64,000 bases of DNA from Desulfosporosinus acidiphilus SJ4 (GTDB lineage Bacteria > Bacillota > Desulfitobacteriia > Desulfitobacteriales > Desulfitobacteriaceae): NCBI RefSeq assembly GCF_000255115.2, contig NC_018068.1, positions 1,831,977 to 1,895,976 of the forward strand, in the 5' to 3' direction. Position 1 is the stretch's first letter. Each line of letters begins with the position of its first letter. Positions 49,024 through 57,858 of the stretch are shown one piece after another. The notes below the pieces were generated by a model. The model was given only the letters and a program-made list of their open reading frames with translations. It did no database searches and was not told where the DNA came from. A program made the translations under genes and the position numbers.

Positions 49024-50355
49024 TTGACAAAAGGTCTCGTAGTTGCGGGAGTTACCCCAGGCAGTATCGCCGAAGAAATGGAAATTGAAGTCGGTGATCG
49101 TGTCTTGGCGGTCAATGAAGAAGAGCTGACAGATATTATTGACTTTCAGTATGGTATCGCCGAAGAAGAATTCACCTTACTTGTTGAAAAAAAGAATGGC
49201 GAACAATGGGAATTAACCATTGAGAAAGATCCTGGGGAATTTTTAGGTTTAGAAGTTGAAACCATTAGTTCTGAGGGAACTAAGTTCTGCCGTAATAATT
49301 GTTCATTTTGCTTTGTTGCTCAAATGCCGAAAGGAATGCGGGCTTCACTATACGATAAAGATGATGATTATCGTCTCTCTATGACCCAAGGGAGTTTTAT
49401 AACTCTTTCCAATTTGAGTGAGGAAGAAATCAATAGGATTATAAGGTATCATCTTGGTCCTCTTTATGTTTCTGTTCATGCTTGGAATCCGGAAATACGC
49501 GTCAAGTTGATGAAAAATCCCCTGGCGGGCAAACTTCCGGAGCAGATACAACGCTTAACAGACGCTGGCATTGCGATTCATGCCCAAATTGTTTTAGTTC
49601 CAGGGCAGAACGACGGTGAGGTCTTGGCGGAGACGATTATGAAGCTGGGGGAACGATACTCGGCTGTGCAGTCGATTGCCGTGGTACCTGTGGGATTGAC
49701 ACGTTATCGGGAGCATTTAGCGTCCTTGCGTGGATTTACTCCCGCGGAAGCAGCTCATTTATTAGATCAGGCTGAACGATGGCAGCAGGATTATTTCCAG
49801 CGAATCGGAGAGCATTTGGTTTATTTTGCCGATGAGTTTTATGTTCTTGCAGGTCGGGAGTTTCCTGAAACTTCAGTTTACGATGATTTCCCGCAGTTGG
49901 AAAACGGGGTAGGCATGGCTCGGAAGTTTATCTCGGAACTTGAGATGGGCTGGCCGCACTTGCCCAAAATGATTGCAAACCGACATGTGCATCTTGTCAC
50001 TGGGACATCCGCCCAGGGTTTCTTTGAGAAGTGGTCCAAGAAATTAATGGAGCAGGTGGGCGGTTTGACGCTTACCGTACATGCCATCCGCAATGACTTT
50101 TTCGGGACATCCGTTACGGTAGCCGGATTATTGACAGCCCAAGATATTGCTCAGCAACTGGGTGATTTGGCGGGAGATGACTTTCTGATACCTCAGGTGA
50201 TGCTGAAGGCAGACGAACCGATCTTCCTCGATGACTACAGCGTTCACTGGCTGGAAGAAAAGGTTAACGGCTGTGCGATAATTGTAAGGAATCATGGGGT
50301 GGCTTTTTTAGAACAAGTGATTGGATTTTCGTTGGGGGTGGAATACTTTGAGTAA
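49024..50355 (+). CDS. DUF512 radical-SAM-like protein with PDZ domain
   Basis: 443 residues. An N-terminal PDZ-like domain (about 1-70, [30 protein letters not shown]) precedes a radical-SAM-type cluster [17 protein letters not shown] (C-x3-C-x2-C) and the DUF512 core ([35 protein letters not shown]). It is found next to der in many Firmicutes; its substrate is not known. Start TTG 49024 lies 9 bp after AGGAGG; ATG 49015 touches that site. The stop lies within the der start region. Confidence 0.87.
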   Translation: MTKGLVVAGVTPGSIAEEMEIEVGDRVLAVNEEELTDIIDFQYGIAEEEFTLLVEKKNGEQWELTIEKDPGEFLGLEVETISSEGTKFCRNNCSFCFVAQMPKGMRASLYDKDDDYRLSMTQGSFITLSNLSEEEINRIIRYHLGPLYVSVHAWNPEIRVKLMKNPLAGKLPEQIQRLTDAGIAIHAQIVLVPGQNDGEVLAETIMKLGERYSAVQSIAVVPVGLTRYREHLASLRGFTPAEAAHLLDQAERWQQDYFQRIGEHLVYFADEFYVLAGREFPETSVYDDFPQLENGVGMARKFISELEMGWPHLPKMIANRHVHLVTGTSAQGFFEKWSKKLMEQVGGLTLTVHAIRNDFFGTSVTVAGLLTAQDIAQQLGDLAGDDFLIPQVMLKADEPIFLDDYSVHWLEEKVNGCAIIVRNHGVAFLEQVIGFSLGVEYFE

Positions 50356-51679
50356 ACCTGTGGTAGCAATTGTCGGACGACCAAATGTTGGTAAATCAAC
50401 GCTTTTTAACCGTATAGCCGGTGGCTTGGTAGCCATTGTAGAAAATAAGCCTGGAGTCACAAGGGATCGTCTTTACCGTGATGCCGAGTGGCTGGGACGC
50501 AAGTTTGCCTTAATCGACACCGGGGGGATTGAGTTTAAAGCCGAAGGAACCCCGATTGCGGCTCAAATGCGCAGGCAAGCGGAAATCGCCATGGAAGAGG
50601 CAGATGTAGTAATTTTTGTAGTTGATGCCCAATTAGCGCCTACGCCGGATGACGATCTCATTGCCCGTACCTTGCGGCGTTCCGGTAAACCGGTATTATT
50701 GGCAGCCAATAAAGTTGAAAATTTCGAGAAGGCTGAAGGACAACTTTATGACTTTTTAACGTTGGGTCTGGGCGAACCCATTCCCATTTCGGCCGTTCAT
50801 GGCATGAACATGGGTGATTTATTAGATATGGTGGTTTCCAATTTACCGGAAAACGATGGTGAGGACAATGATCCGGACATTATTCGCATTTCGGTCATTG
50901 GACGCCCCAATGTCGGAAAGTCATCGTTAGTTAATACCATGCTGGGAAAAGAACGAGTCATTGTCAGCAACATTCCCGGAACAACCCGGGATGCTATCGA
51001 TACTCCCTTTGAATTTGAGGGAAAAAACTATATTCTTATTGATACTGCGGGTATGCGCCGCAAGGGACGAATCGAAGAATTAACAGAACAATACAGTGTT
51101 GTACGCTCACTGCATGCCGTTGACCGTTCCGACGTGATTTTAATGCTTCTCGATGCTACGGAGGGCGTTACCGAACAAGATAAGAAAATAGCGGGATATG
51201 CTCATGATGCGGGCAAAGCTATCGTGATCGTCGTGAATAAATGGGACCTTGTCGAAAAAGATGAGAAGACGATTAATAAATTTGAAAAAACGATCCGAGA
51301 AGAACTAGGCTTTTTGCAGTATGCTCCGACGATGTTTATTTCAGCAAAAACCGGACAGCGCGTGCATAAAATATTGGAGCTCGTAGATTTTGTCGTGGAA
51401 CAAAATTCTACCCGCGTGACCACTGCAACCTTGAATACCTTGATGCGGGAATGGCTCCATCTTAATCCTCCTCCGACAGACAAAGGACGGAGGTTAAAGG
51501 TTCTCTACCTCACCCAGGCCGGTGTGAAACCGCCGACCTTTGTGATTTTTGTCAATGATCCGGAATTGATGCATTTTTCTTATAAGCGTTATTTAGAGAA
51601 TCAGATGCGGAAACACTTCGGATTTGAAGGTACACCCATCCGAATTGTTGTTCGCCAAAAAGATGAAGAGAAGGAGTAA
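50348..51679 (+). CDS. der: Ribosome-assembly GTPase Der (EngA)
   Basis: 443 residues. Two G domains ([14 protein letters not shown] near 9 and [15 protein letters not shown] near 185), each with DTGG/DTAG and NKxD-type motifs (AANKVEN; VVNKWDL), and a C-terminal KH-like domain. It is essential for 50S assembly. Start TTG 50348 with GGGGGTGG upstream; the start overlaps the DUF512 stop. plsY follows after 3 bp. Confidence 0.96.
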   Translation: MSKPVVAIVGRPNVGKSTLFNRIAGGLVAIVENKPGVTRDRLYRDAEWLGRKFALIDTGGIEFKAEGTPIAAQMRRQAEIAMEEADVVIFVVDAQLAPTPDDDLIARTLRRSGKPVLLAANKVENFEKAEGQLYDFLTLGLGEPIPISAVHGMNMGDLLDMVVSNLPENDGEDNDPDIIRISVIGRPNVGKSSLVNTMLGKERVIVSNIPGTTRDAIDTPFEFEGKNYILIDTAGMRRKGRIEELTEQYSVVRSLHAVDRSDVILMLLDATEGVTEQDKKIAGYAHDAGKAIVIVVNKWDLVEKDEKTINKFEKTIREELGFLQYAPTMFISAKTGQRVHKILELVDFVVEQNSTRVTTATLNTLMREWLHLNPPPTDKGRRLKVLYLTQAGVKPPTFVIFVNDPELMHFSYKRYLENQMRKHFGFEGTPIRIVVRQKDEEKE

Positions 51680-51682
51680 GTC

Positions 51683-52273
51683 ATGCTGCGCTACGCGATA
51701 TTTATCTTGGCGTATTTTCTAGGAGCAATTCCTTTCGCCTATTTCGCGGGTCTTCTCAAAGGAATTGACGTTCGGCATCATGGCAGCGGGAATGTCGGCA
51801 CTACTAATGCCTTTCGTCTCTTGGGGGTGAAATTGGGGATTGCAGTACTGCTGGGAGATTTTATGAAAGGGGCCCTATCGGCTGGTTTGGGTTATAGCTT
51901 TTTTGGAGCCTGGGGCGGCATCGCGGGAGGATTATTAGCTATGGCGGGCCACAGCTGGAATCCCTTCTTTGGATTTCGGCCCAGCGGCAAAGGGGTAGCG
52001 GCAGGGTTTGGAATTATAACAGTCCTGATGCCCAAGATTATGTTGTTGGCTGTGGGGTTGTTTATTGTCATTGTCTGGGCAACACGCTATGTTTCCTTGG
52101 GATCGATCATAGCCGCCTTTACGGTTGTCATATCTGTATTCCTTTTTCGCGAACCGTTAGCCTATCGGATTTTTGGCTTAGTCGGAGCATCGACGGTAAT
52201 ATTCCTTCACCGTTCCAATATTAAACGGCTTCTCAATGGGACTGAAAATAAATTTGGCAAAAAGAAGAGCTGA
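51683..52273 (+). CDS. plsY: Glycerol-3-phosphate acyltransferase PlsY
   Basis: 196 residues, about five membrane helices. Motifs [37 protein letters not shown] and [16 protein letters not shown] are diagnostic. It uses acyl-phosphate to acylate G3P, the first step of phospholipid synthesis. It is close behind der (AAGGAGTAAGTC ATG). gpsA, which makes G3P, follows in the next 264 bp. Confidence 0.95.
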   Translation: MLRYAIFILAYFLGAIPFAYFAGLLKGIDVRHHGSGNVGTTNAFRLLGVKLGIAVLLGDFMKGALSAGLGYSFFGAWGGIAGGLLAMAGHSWNPFFGFRPSGKGVAAGFGIITVLMPKIMLLAVGLFIVIVWATRYVSLGSIIAAFTVVISVFLFREPLAYRIFGLVGASTVIFLHRSNIKRLLNGTENKFGKKKS

Positions 52274-52537
52274 ATTGGAACCATGAAGAAATGAATCGGA
52301 ACATGGAAGAATTGAATTAGAATCAAATATGAGTTGGTTCGAAAATAAACGTGGTGTCAATTTAGCAAGGTATTAAATTGTTACCGTTCGAATATATCGG
52401 CTAAAGCCCGAGAAATTCTACAATCTTGTGAAGGTTAAACCAAAATTATATAGTTTCTGGGAAAACGAGGCCAGGTAGGAATATTGCTAATCGTACCTCG
52501 CGTATCGAACCTCGAATCTCGAGTAAGGGGGTAGGTT
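52274..52537. other. Short degenerate tandem repeats between plsY and gpsA
   Basis: Left part 52274-52330 has units like GAATTGGAACCATGAAGAA and GAATCGGAACATGGAAGAA. Right part near 52495-52521 has CGTACCTCGCG, CGAACCTCGAA and TCTCGAG units. No gene is seen; a promoter for gpsA is not obvious. Confidence 0.5.
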
Positions 52538-53551
52538 ATGTCAAAAGTGGCTGTTTTTGGAGCCGGAAGCTGGGGGAGTGCTTTAGCGGTTCTCTTGACC
52601 AAAGCGGGTCATCAAGTCTCTTTAATCGGGCGTAAGGCCGATGAGATGGCCCAAATGAACAAGCTCCGTGAAAATGTGCGCTATTTGCCGGGAGTTGTTT
52701 TACCATCAGGGCTCATGCCTGCTACAGATGTTTCAGAACTGAATGCTGATCTGGTGATTCTAAGTGTTCCGTCACATAATGTACGAGAAGCCGCCCGGCA
52801 GATAAAACCCAACCTAAGACCGGGGGGCATTGTTGTCAATACAGCTAAGGGTTTGGAAGAAGGAACTCACTATCGCCTTTCGGAAGTTTTGAAACAAGAA
52901 CTTGCCGATCAGGCTATTGCCGTGTTATCGGGCCCCAGCCATGCCGAAGAAGTGGGCAGGGATATTCCGACAACTGTTGTGGTAGCTTCAGATGTTGACA
53001 CCGCAGAAAAAGTTCAGGATCTTATGATGACCCCTAAATTCAGGGTGTACACAAATCCGGATGTTATCGGCGTGGAACTTGGGGGTGCTTTAAAGAATGT
53101 TATCGCTTTATGTACGGGGATTGCCGAGGGTTTAGGCTTTGGAGACAATACAAAAGCTGCCCTGATGACCCGAGGCTTGGCTGAAATTGCTCGTTTGGGC
53201 GTAGCCATGGGCGGGCATCCCTTAACCTTCGCCGGGTTGTCCGGTGTTGGAGACCTCATCGTAACCTGTACCAGCCAACATAGCCGCAACCGAAGAGCTG
53301 GGGTTGCTCTTGGACAAGGAAAGCCTTTGGATCTTGTCCTCAAGGAGGTAGGCATGGTTGTTGAGGGCGTGCGAAATACGCGAGTCGCCTATGAACTCAG
53401 TCAGGAAATGAAAATTTCGATGCCTATTACGCAGCAAGCCTACAAGGTTTTATTTGAGGGCACAGATCCTAAAATTGCCGTTACCGATTTGATGATGCGC
53501 GGGAAGCGGCATGAATTGGAGGAAGCTGTAGAAATGAGCTGGTTTAAATAG
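52538..53551 (+). CDS. gpsA: Glycerol-3-phosphate dehydrogenase (NAD(P)+)
   Basis: 337 residues. NAD-binding GAGSWGSALAVLLTKAGHQVSLIGR, the GPSHAEEV substrate box, and the catalytic GVELGGALKNVIALCTGIAEGLGFGDN and LAEIARLGVAMGG segments. It reduces DHAP to sn-glycerol-3-phosphate for PlsY. GGGGGTAGG precedes ATG 52538. A strong terminator follows. Confidence 0.96.
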   Translation: MSKVAVFGAGSWGSALAVLLTKAGHQVSLIGRKADEMAQMNKLRENVRYLPGVVLPSGLMPATDVSELNADLVILSVPSHNVREAARQIKPNLRPGGIVVNTAKGLEEGTHYRLSEVLKQELADQAIAVLSGPSHAEEVGRDIPTTVVVASDVDTAEKVQDLMMTPKFRVYTNPDVIGVELGGALKNVIALCTGIAEGLGFGDNTKAALMTRGLAEIARLGVAMGGHPLTFAGLSGVGDLIVTCTSQHSRNRRAGVALGQGKPLDLVLKEVGMVVEGVRNTRVAYELSQEMKISMPITQQAYKVLFEGTDPKIAVTDLMMRGKRHELEEAVEMSWFK

Positions 53552-53570
53552 CTGATAACTATGTTTTAAA

Positions 53571-53606
53571 CACGGGGAAGGATAAAAATCCTTCCCCGTG
53601 TTTTTT
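53571..53606 (+). terminator. Terminator after gpsA
   Basis: CACGGGGAAGGAT (53571-53583) pairs with ATCCTTCCCCGTG (53588-53600) with a 4-nt loop, then TTTTTT. Confidence 0.94.
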
Positions 53607-53611
53607 GTACT

Positions 53612-53641
53612 GTCATATTTTCGGAAAACCATCAATATAAT
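53612..53641 (+). promoter_or_regulatory. Sigma-E-like sporulation promoter of spoIVA
   Basis: A perfect sigma-E -35 TCATATT (53613-53619), a 14-bp spacer and -10 AATATAAT (53634-53641, close to CATACAAT). SpoIVA is made in the mother cell under sigma-E in Bacillus, so the match is biologically consistent. Confidence 0.65.
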
Positions 53642-53765
53642 TATATTGCTTAATGTGCTAGTCCAGTCATGGGTATCCACGAGTTACAGGGAGGTGGAAG
53701 GGGAGATAAGGTGGTGGCCCTTCCCCAGTTTTTGGGACAGCACTCAAAAGGGAGGGAAATTTCTA

Positions 53766-55250
53766 ATGGAAAAACTAGACATTTTCAGGGATATCGCAGA
53801 ACGTACGGGGGGCGATATTTACCTCGGTGTCGTCGGGCCAGTCCGCACAGGTAAGTCCACCTTCATCAAACGTTTCATGGACCTCCTGGTCTTACCCAAC
53901 ATTCAAGATGCCTTCGAGCGGGAACGGGCCAAAGATGAGCTTCCACAAAGCGGGACAGGTCGAATGATTACGACGACAGAACCTAAATTTATTCCCTCAG
54001 AGTCTGTGGAAATTGTGGTTAAAGACTCAATCCATATGAATGTACGCCTGGTTGATTGTGTTGGCTACGGCGTTGAGGGCGCCATTGGTTATGAAACAGA
54101 AGATGGTGAAGAACCGCGGATGATGAAAACCTCTTGGAGTGACGAACCTATGTCTTTTCAAGAGGCAGCTGAATTGGGCACACGCAAAGTGATCACTGAC
54201 CATGCCACTATTGGCATTGTGATTACAACGGATGGTTCCATTACCGACCTTCCTAGGGAGGCCTATTTAGATGCGGAGGAAAGAGTAATATACGAGCTGC
54301 GTCAGCTTGGCAAGCCGTTTGTTGTGCTCCTGAATACGACTCGACCGTATTCTGACAATACGATGGAATTATGCCGTGATCTGGAAGAAAAGTACAGCAT
54401 TCCTGTTCTTCCGGTAAATTGCCTGGATATGAATCAAGACGATATCACCCAAATACTCGAAGAAGTTCTCTACGAGTTCCCTGTGGCTGAGGTGAACATC
54501 GATCTGCCTAAGTGGGTTGAAGAACTTGAGACGACCCATGAGGTACGGGCTGCTTTCGAAGATACTGTTCGAAAAGCTATTGAAGATGTGCGGCGTTTGC
54601 GGGATATTGATCAAGCCTTGGATGATCTGACGGAATGCCAGTATGCCCAAGACGTTCTGCTGAAAGAAATGAATTTGGGTACCGGCGTTGCCAACATCGA
54701 AATAACTGCTGTTGACGGTCTCTTTAAAACAGTCCTGCAGGAGTTAACCGGTCTGGAGATTGAAGGAGATCACTCTTTGCTGCGCATTGTTCAGGATTAC
54801 AGTAAGGCTAAGAGAGAATGGGATAAAATGTCCGTGGCCATCGAAGAGGTCCGTGTCAATGGTTACGGGGTTGTGACTCCCCAATTAGAGGAAATGTTCT
54901 TAGAAGAACCTGAACTTGTTAAACAAGGGGGACATTATGGTATTAAGCTTAAAGCCAGCGCCCCTTCACTCCATATCATCAGGGCTGACGTTACCACAGA
55001 AATTACCCCTTTAATCGGCACCGAGAAACAAGCCGAGGAACTCGTCAAATATATTCTTGATGAATTTGAAAGCGATCCTAAAAAGGTGTGGAGTTCAAAT
55101 ATCTTCGGTAAATCCTTACATGATTTAGTAAGGGAAGGAATCCAAAACAAACTTTATAAAATGCCGGAAAATGCTCAGCATAAACTTCAAGATACCTTGC
55201 AGCGTATTGTCAATGACGGCAATGGCGGTCTGATTTGTATCATCATTTAA
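53766..55250 (+). CDS. spoIVA: Spore coat morphogenetic ATPase SpoIVA
   Basis: 494 residues, as in Bacillus (492). Walker A is GPVRTGKSTFIKRF near residue 22 and the family segments NIEITAVDGLFKTVLQELTG and the C-terminal GGLICIII are present. SpoIVA polymerises by ATP hydrolysis on the forespore outer membrane and forms the coat base layer. Start ATG 53766 follows GGGAGGGAA; the longer frame from 53598 has no site. A sigma-E-like promoter lies upstream and a terminator downstream. Confidence 0.96.
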   Translation: MEKLDIFRDIAERTGGDIYLGVVGPVRTGKSTFIKRFMDLLVLPNIQDAFERERAKDELPQSGTGRMITTTEPKFIPSESVEIVVKDSIHMNVRLVDCVGYGVEGAIGYETEDGEEPRMMKTSWSDEPMSFQEAAELGTRKVITDHATIGIVITTDGSITDLPREAYLDAEERVIYELRQLGKPFVVLLNTTRPYSDNTMELCRDLEEKYSIPVLPVNCLDMNQDDITQILEEVLYEFPVAEVNIDLPKWVEELETTHEVRAAFEDTVRKAIEDVRRLRDIDQALDDLTECQYAQDVLLKEMNLGTGVANIEITAVDGLFKTVLQELTGLEIEGDHSLLRIVQDYSKAKREWDKMSVAIEEVRVNGYGVVTPQLEEMFLEEPELVKQGGHYGIKLKASAPSLHIIRADVTTEITPLIGTEKQAEELVKYILDEFESDPKKVWSSNIFGKSLHDLVREGIQNKLYKMPENAQHKLQDTLQRIVNDGNGGLICIII

Positions 55251-55332
55251 AAGATAAATGGCAAAACGGACTTCTTAAGCATAGGGCAAACAATTTAGCA
55301 TAAGTTGGTAATTATTATAGTTTTATAATAAA

Positions 55333-55381
55333 GGAATGTTGGGACGCGCTCTTTAGGGTTTCCTAACGTTCCTATTTTTTT
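55333..55381 (+). terminator. Terminator after spoIVA
   Basis: GGAATGTTGGGA (55333-55344) pairs with TCCTAACGTTCC (55361-55372), with two G-T pairs, then TTTTTTT. Confidence 0.86.
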
Positions 55382-55419
55382 GCTATAGCAGGGGACAGGA
55401 CATGCCCCTAAACTTTCAT

Positions 55420-55663
55420 TGCACAAATGCATAAATATATTGTAATTTTCTGAAAAGTGTTATATTGTATTGCCAGGTGAAATATTATTTATGCAAGAGT
55501 GCAATAATGGTCATAAAGTAAAACCATGTAATCGGATTTCAGGCCTAATATATGAAAGAATTCCATATATTCAATGACAATGCAATGTCGCAATTGACTT
55601 AAGAATTCAGAAGAAGCTGTTCAAAGGCTAATGTGGGGAAGACTAGAAATATGCGCAAATGCA
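55420..55663. promoter_or_regulatory. Four TGCR-N4-YGCA sites upstream of the acyl-CoA cluster
   Basis: TGCACAAATGCA (55420), TGCAAGAGTGCA (55492), TGCAATGTCGCA (55581) and TGCGCAAATGCA (55652) share 5'-TGCR-N4-YGCA-3'. Starts are 72, 89 and 71 bp apart. The arms are palindromic, so they can serve a dimeric regulator, such as the AAA+ regulator at 57859. No sigma-54 -24/-12 pair was found between them and 55776. Confidence 0.6.
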
Positions 55664-55775
55664 TAATAGACGGGGGTGTGAATAGAGTGATTTAGTTTCC
55701 CCTTAGAAGGGAATTTTTTGAGGGTCACAGATCTGGCGAAAAATAAGATAGTTCAAACGTAAGGGGATGAATCTC

Positions 55776-56654
55776 ATGGAAAACAAGGAATTTTACGAGC
55801 GGAAACAAGATAACTCGGAAAAGGAAGCGGAGAACCATTTACTCTATCAGAAAGACGGTTATTTAGCCCGGATTATTTTGAATAGGCCGGAAAACTATAA
55901 TGCCTTTTCCATGCCTATGATTCGCAGATGGGCAGAAGCCTTGCAAGATGCTCAAGAGGATCAAACGATAAGAGTCGTTGTGGTAACGGCCAGGGGCAAG
56001 GCCTTTTGTGCCGGCGGCGATATAAAAGCAATGTTGGCGGGAAAGGGATTTATAGGATGCGATTCTGAAGGAGAGTCTTGGGGTGATAAAGCCATTGACC
56101 GAAAAAGGTCGCTGACAGACCATATCCATAAAATTGCCCTGACGCTTGAAAGGATGGATAAACCGGTTATTTGCGGAATAAACGGTATGGCTGTAGGTGC
56201 CGGTCTTGATATGGCCTTAATGTGCGATATTCGGGTAGCTGCTGAAGACGCCCGGCTTTCGGCGGGATATGTAAAAGTTGGCTTAGTTCCTGGAGATGGC
56301 GGAGCTTTCTACCTGCCTCGTTTGGTAGGAGTCGCCAAAGCGTTAGAACTTTTGTGGACTGGGGAGTTCATCACTGCGGCTGAAGCAGAAAAAATTGGTC
56401 TCGTTAATAAAGTTGTCCCAGGAACAGAGTTGGAAAAATCAACACTAGAATTGGCTCAGAAGATTGCCGGTTCCCCGCCCGTCTGTGTACAGATGATTAA
56501 AAGAGCGGTTTATTCGGCTCAACGTACTAATGATTTGCGGACGGCCTTAGATCTCATTTCTTCGCAGATGGCCATAGTTACTGAAATGGAGGACCATCGA
56601 GAAGGATTAGCCGCCATAAAAGATAAGCGAAGACCTGATTTTAAAGGTCTTTGA
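55776..56654 (+). CDS. Enoyl-CoA hydratase/isomerase family protein, non-canonical active site
   Basis: 292 residues. A short N-terminal extension is followed by the crotonase fold: NRPENYNAFSMPMI, GKAFCAGGDIKAML (oxyanion hole) and GLVPGDGGAFYLPRLVG. The positions of the two catalytic Glu of the rat hydratase are Asp145 (GAGLDMALMCD) and Tyr165 (AGYVKVG), so simple hydratase activity is doubtful; an isomerase or hydrolase is possible. Start ATG 55776 has AAGGGG 9 bp upstream; ATG 55767 is in frame. It begins a cluster with an acyl-CoA dehydrogenase. Confidence 0.88.
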   Translation: MENKEFYERKQDNSEKEAENHLLYQKDGYLARIILNRPENYNAFSMPMIRRWAEALQDAQEDQTIRVVVVTARGKAFCAGGDIKAMLAGKGFIGCDSEGESWGDKAIDRKRSLTDHIHKIALTLERMDKPVICGINGMAVGAGLDMALMCDIRVAAEDARLSAGYVKVGLVPGDGGAFYLPRLVGVAKALELLWTGEFITAAEAEKIGLVNKVVPGTELEKSTLELAQKIAGSPPVCVQMIKRAVYSAQRTNDLRTALDLISSQMAIVTEMEDHREGLAAIKDKRRPDFKGL

Positions 56655-56682
56655 TCCGGATTTTTGCAGGAGGAGGAAGAAA

Positions 56683-57840
56683 ATGGACTATGGGTTGACC
56701 GAAGATCAAAAAATGGTTCAAGATATGGCTCGCAGCTTTGCCGAAAAGGAGATTGCTCCTTATGTTGAAGAAGATGAAGAAAATCATTATTATCGCCGCG
56801 AGATTTTAACTAAAATGGGCGAATTGGGTTTGCTGGGCTGGAGTATTCCTGAAGAATATGGCGGAAATGGCATGGGCTGGATGGAAGCCGTAACGGCATT
56901 ATATGAAATTGCCAAAGTTCATACTTCCTGGAGATTGAGTATCAGCGGCAATGTTTGGGGTCCTGCTATGACTATCAATCAATGGGGTACAGAAGAGCAA
57001 AAACAAAGATATATTCCCGGACTAGTCAGCGGTAAGTTCGTGGGGAGCTTCGCCATGACGGAAGCAAACACCGGCTCAGATGTGAGCAGTATGAAAACTT
57101 ATGCAGAAGATAAGGGCGACCATTGGCTCTTGAACGGAACTAAAATGTGGATCTCGGGGGGACACACCTGTGATGTGGGGCTTGTCTATGCTGTCACGGA
57201 AAAAGGTCTGGGCAGTAAAGGCATCTCTTGTTTTATCGTTGACTATAACAATACTCCCGGTATTACCAGAATTCCGATTCTTAAAAAAGTCGGCATGTGG
57301 CCGGCGCCAACTTCTGAGTTAGTATTCGAAAATGCTGAGATTCCTAAAGAAAACCTTTTGGGACCGCGGAACAAAGGGTTTCAGATTTGTATGTGGATGT
57401 TAAACAATACTCGGATGGGCTGCGCAACGGGTGCGGCAGCGCTTTCGGCGGCTTGCCTCGAAGGAGCTGTCCAATATGCCAACGAACGTTCGCAATTCGG
57501 CAAACCAATTGGCAAACATCAAATGATCCAACAACAGATCGCTGAAATGAAATTAGAAGATGAAGCGGCTAAATATTTGGTCTATCATGCTGCCTGGCTT
57601 AAAGAAAACAAACTGCCAAACCAACAGGAAACGTCAATGGCCAAGCTCTTCAGCAGTATGGCAGCAGTTCACGCCGCTAATACGGCCATGAAAATCTATG
57701 GCTCCTACGGTTATTCCACAGAATATCCCTGCGGCCGCTGGCTGCGGGATGCCAAGCAGTTTGAAACCCTGGAGGGCACTTCCAATATTCATATGCAGAT
57801 TATAGCCAACATTGAATTAGGATATCAGCCAAATCGCTAG
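56683..57840 (+). CDS. Acyl-CoA dehydrogenase
   Basis: 385 residues. It has the family segments GYGGNGMGWMEAVTALYEIAKVHTSWR, FAMTEANTGSDVSSMKT, and RSQFGKPIGKHQMIQQQIAEM. The catalytic base Glu is conserved at 364 in LEGTSNIH. It oxidises an acyl-CoA to the 2,3-enoyl-CoA with FAD, normally passing electrons to ETF, but no etfAB is in the window. CAGGAGGAGGAAG precedes the ATG. It shares an operon with the crotonase (28 bp gap). Confidence 0.95.
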   Translation: MDYGLTEDQKMVQDMARSFAEKEIAPYVEEDEENHYYRREILTKMGELGLLGWSIPEEYGGNGMGWMEAVTALYEIAKVHTSWRLSISGNVWGPAMTINQWGTEEQKQRYIPGLVSGKFVGSFAMTEANTGSDVSSMKTYAEDKGDHWLLNGTKMWISGGHTCDVGLVYAVTEKGLGSKGISCFIVDYNNTPGITRIPILKKVGMWPAPTSELVFENAEIPKENLLGPRNKGFQICMWMLNNTRMGCATGAAALSAACLEGAVQYANERSQFGKPIGKHQMIQQQIAEMKLEDEAAKYLVYHAAWLKENKLPNQQETSMAKLFSSMAAVHAANTAMKIYGSYGYSTEYPCGRWLRDAKQFETLEGTSNIHMQIIANIELGYQPNR

Positions 57841-57858
57841 TAGTAGGGAGGATACAAC

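Noticed and set aside
55664-55775. A sigma-54 promoter before the acyl-CoA cluster
   Set aside because: No GG-N10-GC pair of the TGGCAC...TTGC type was found, consistent with the regulator's missing GAFTGA loop.
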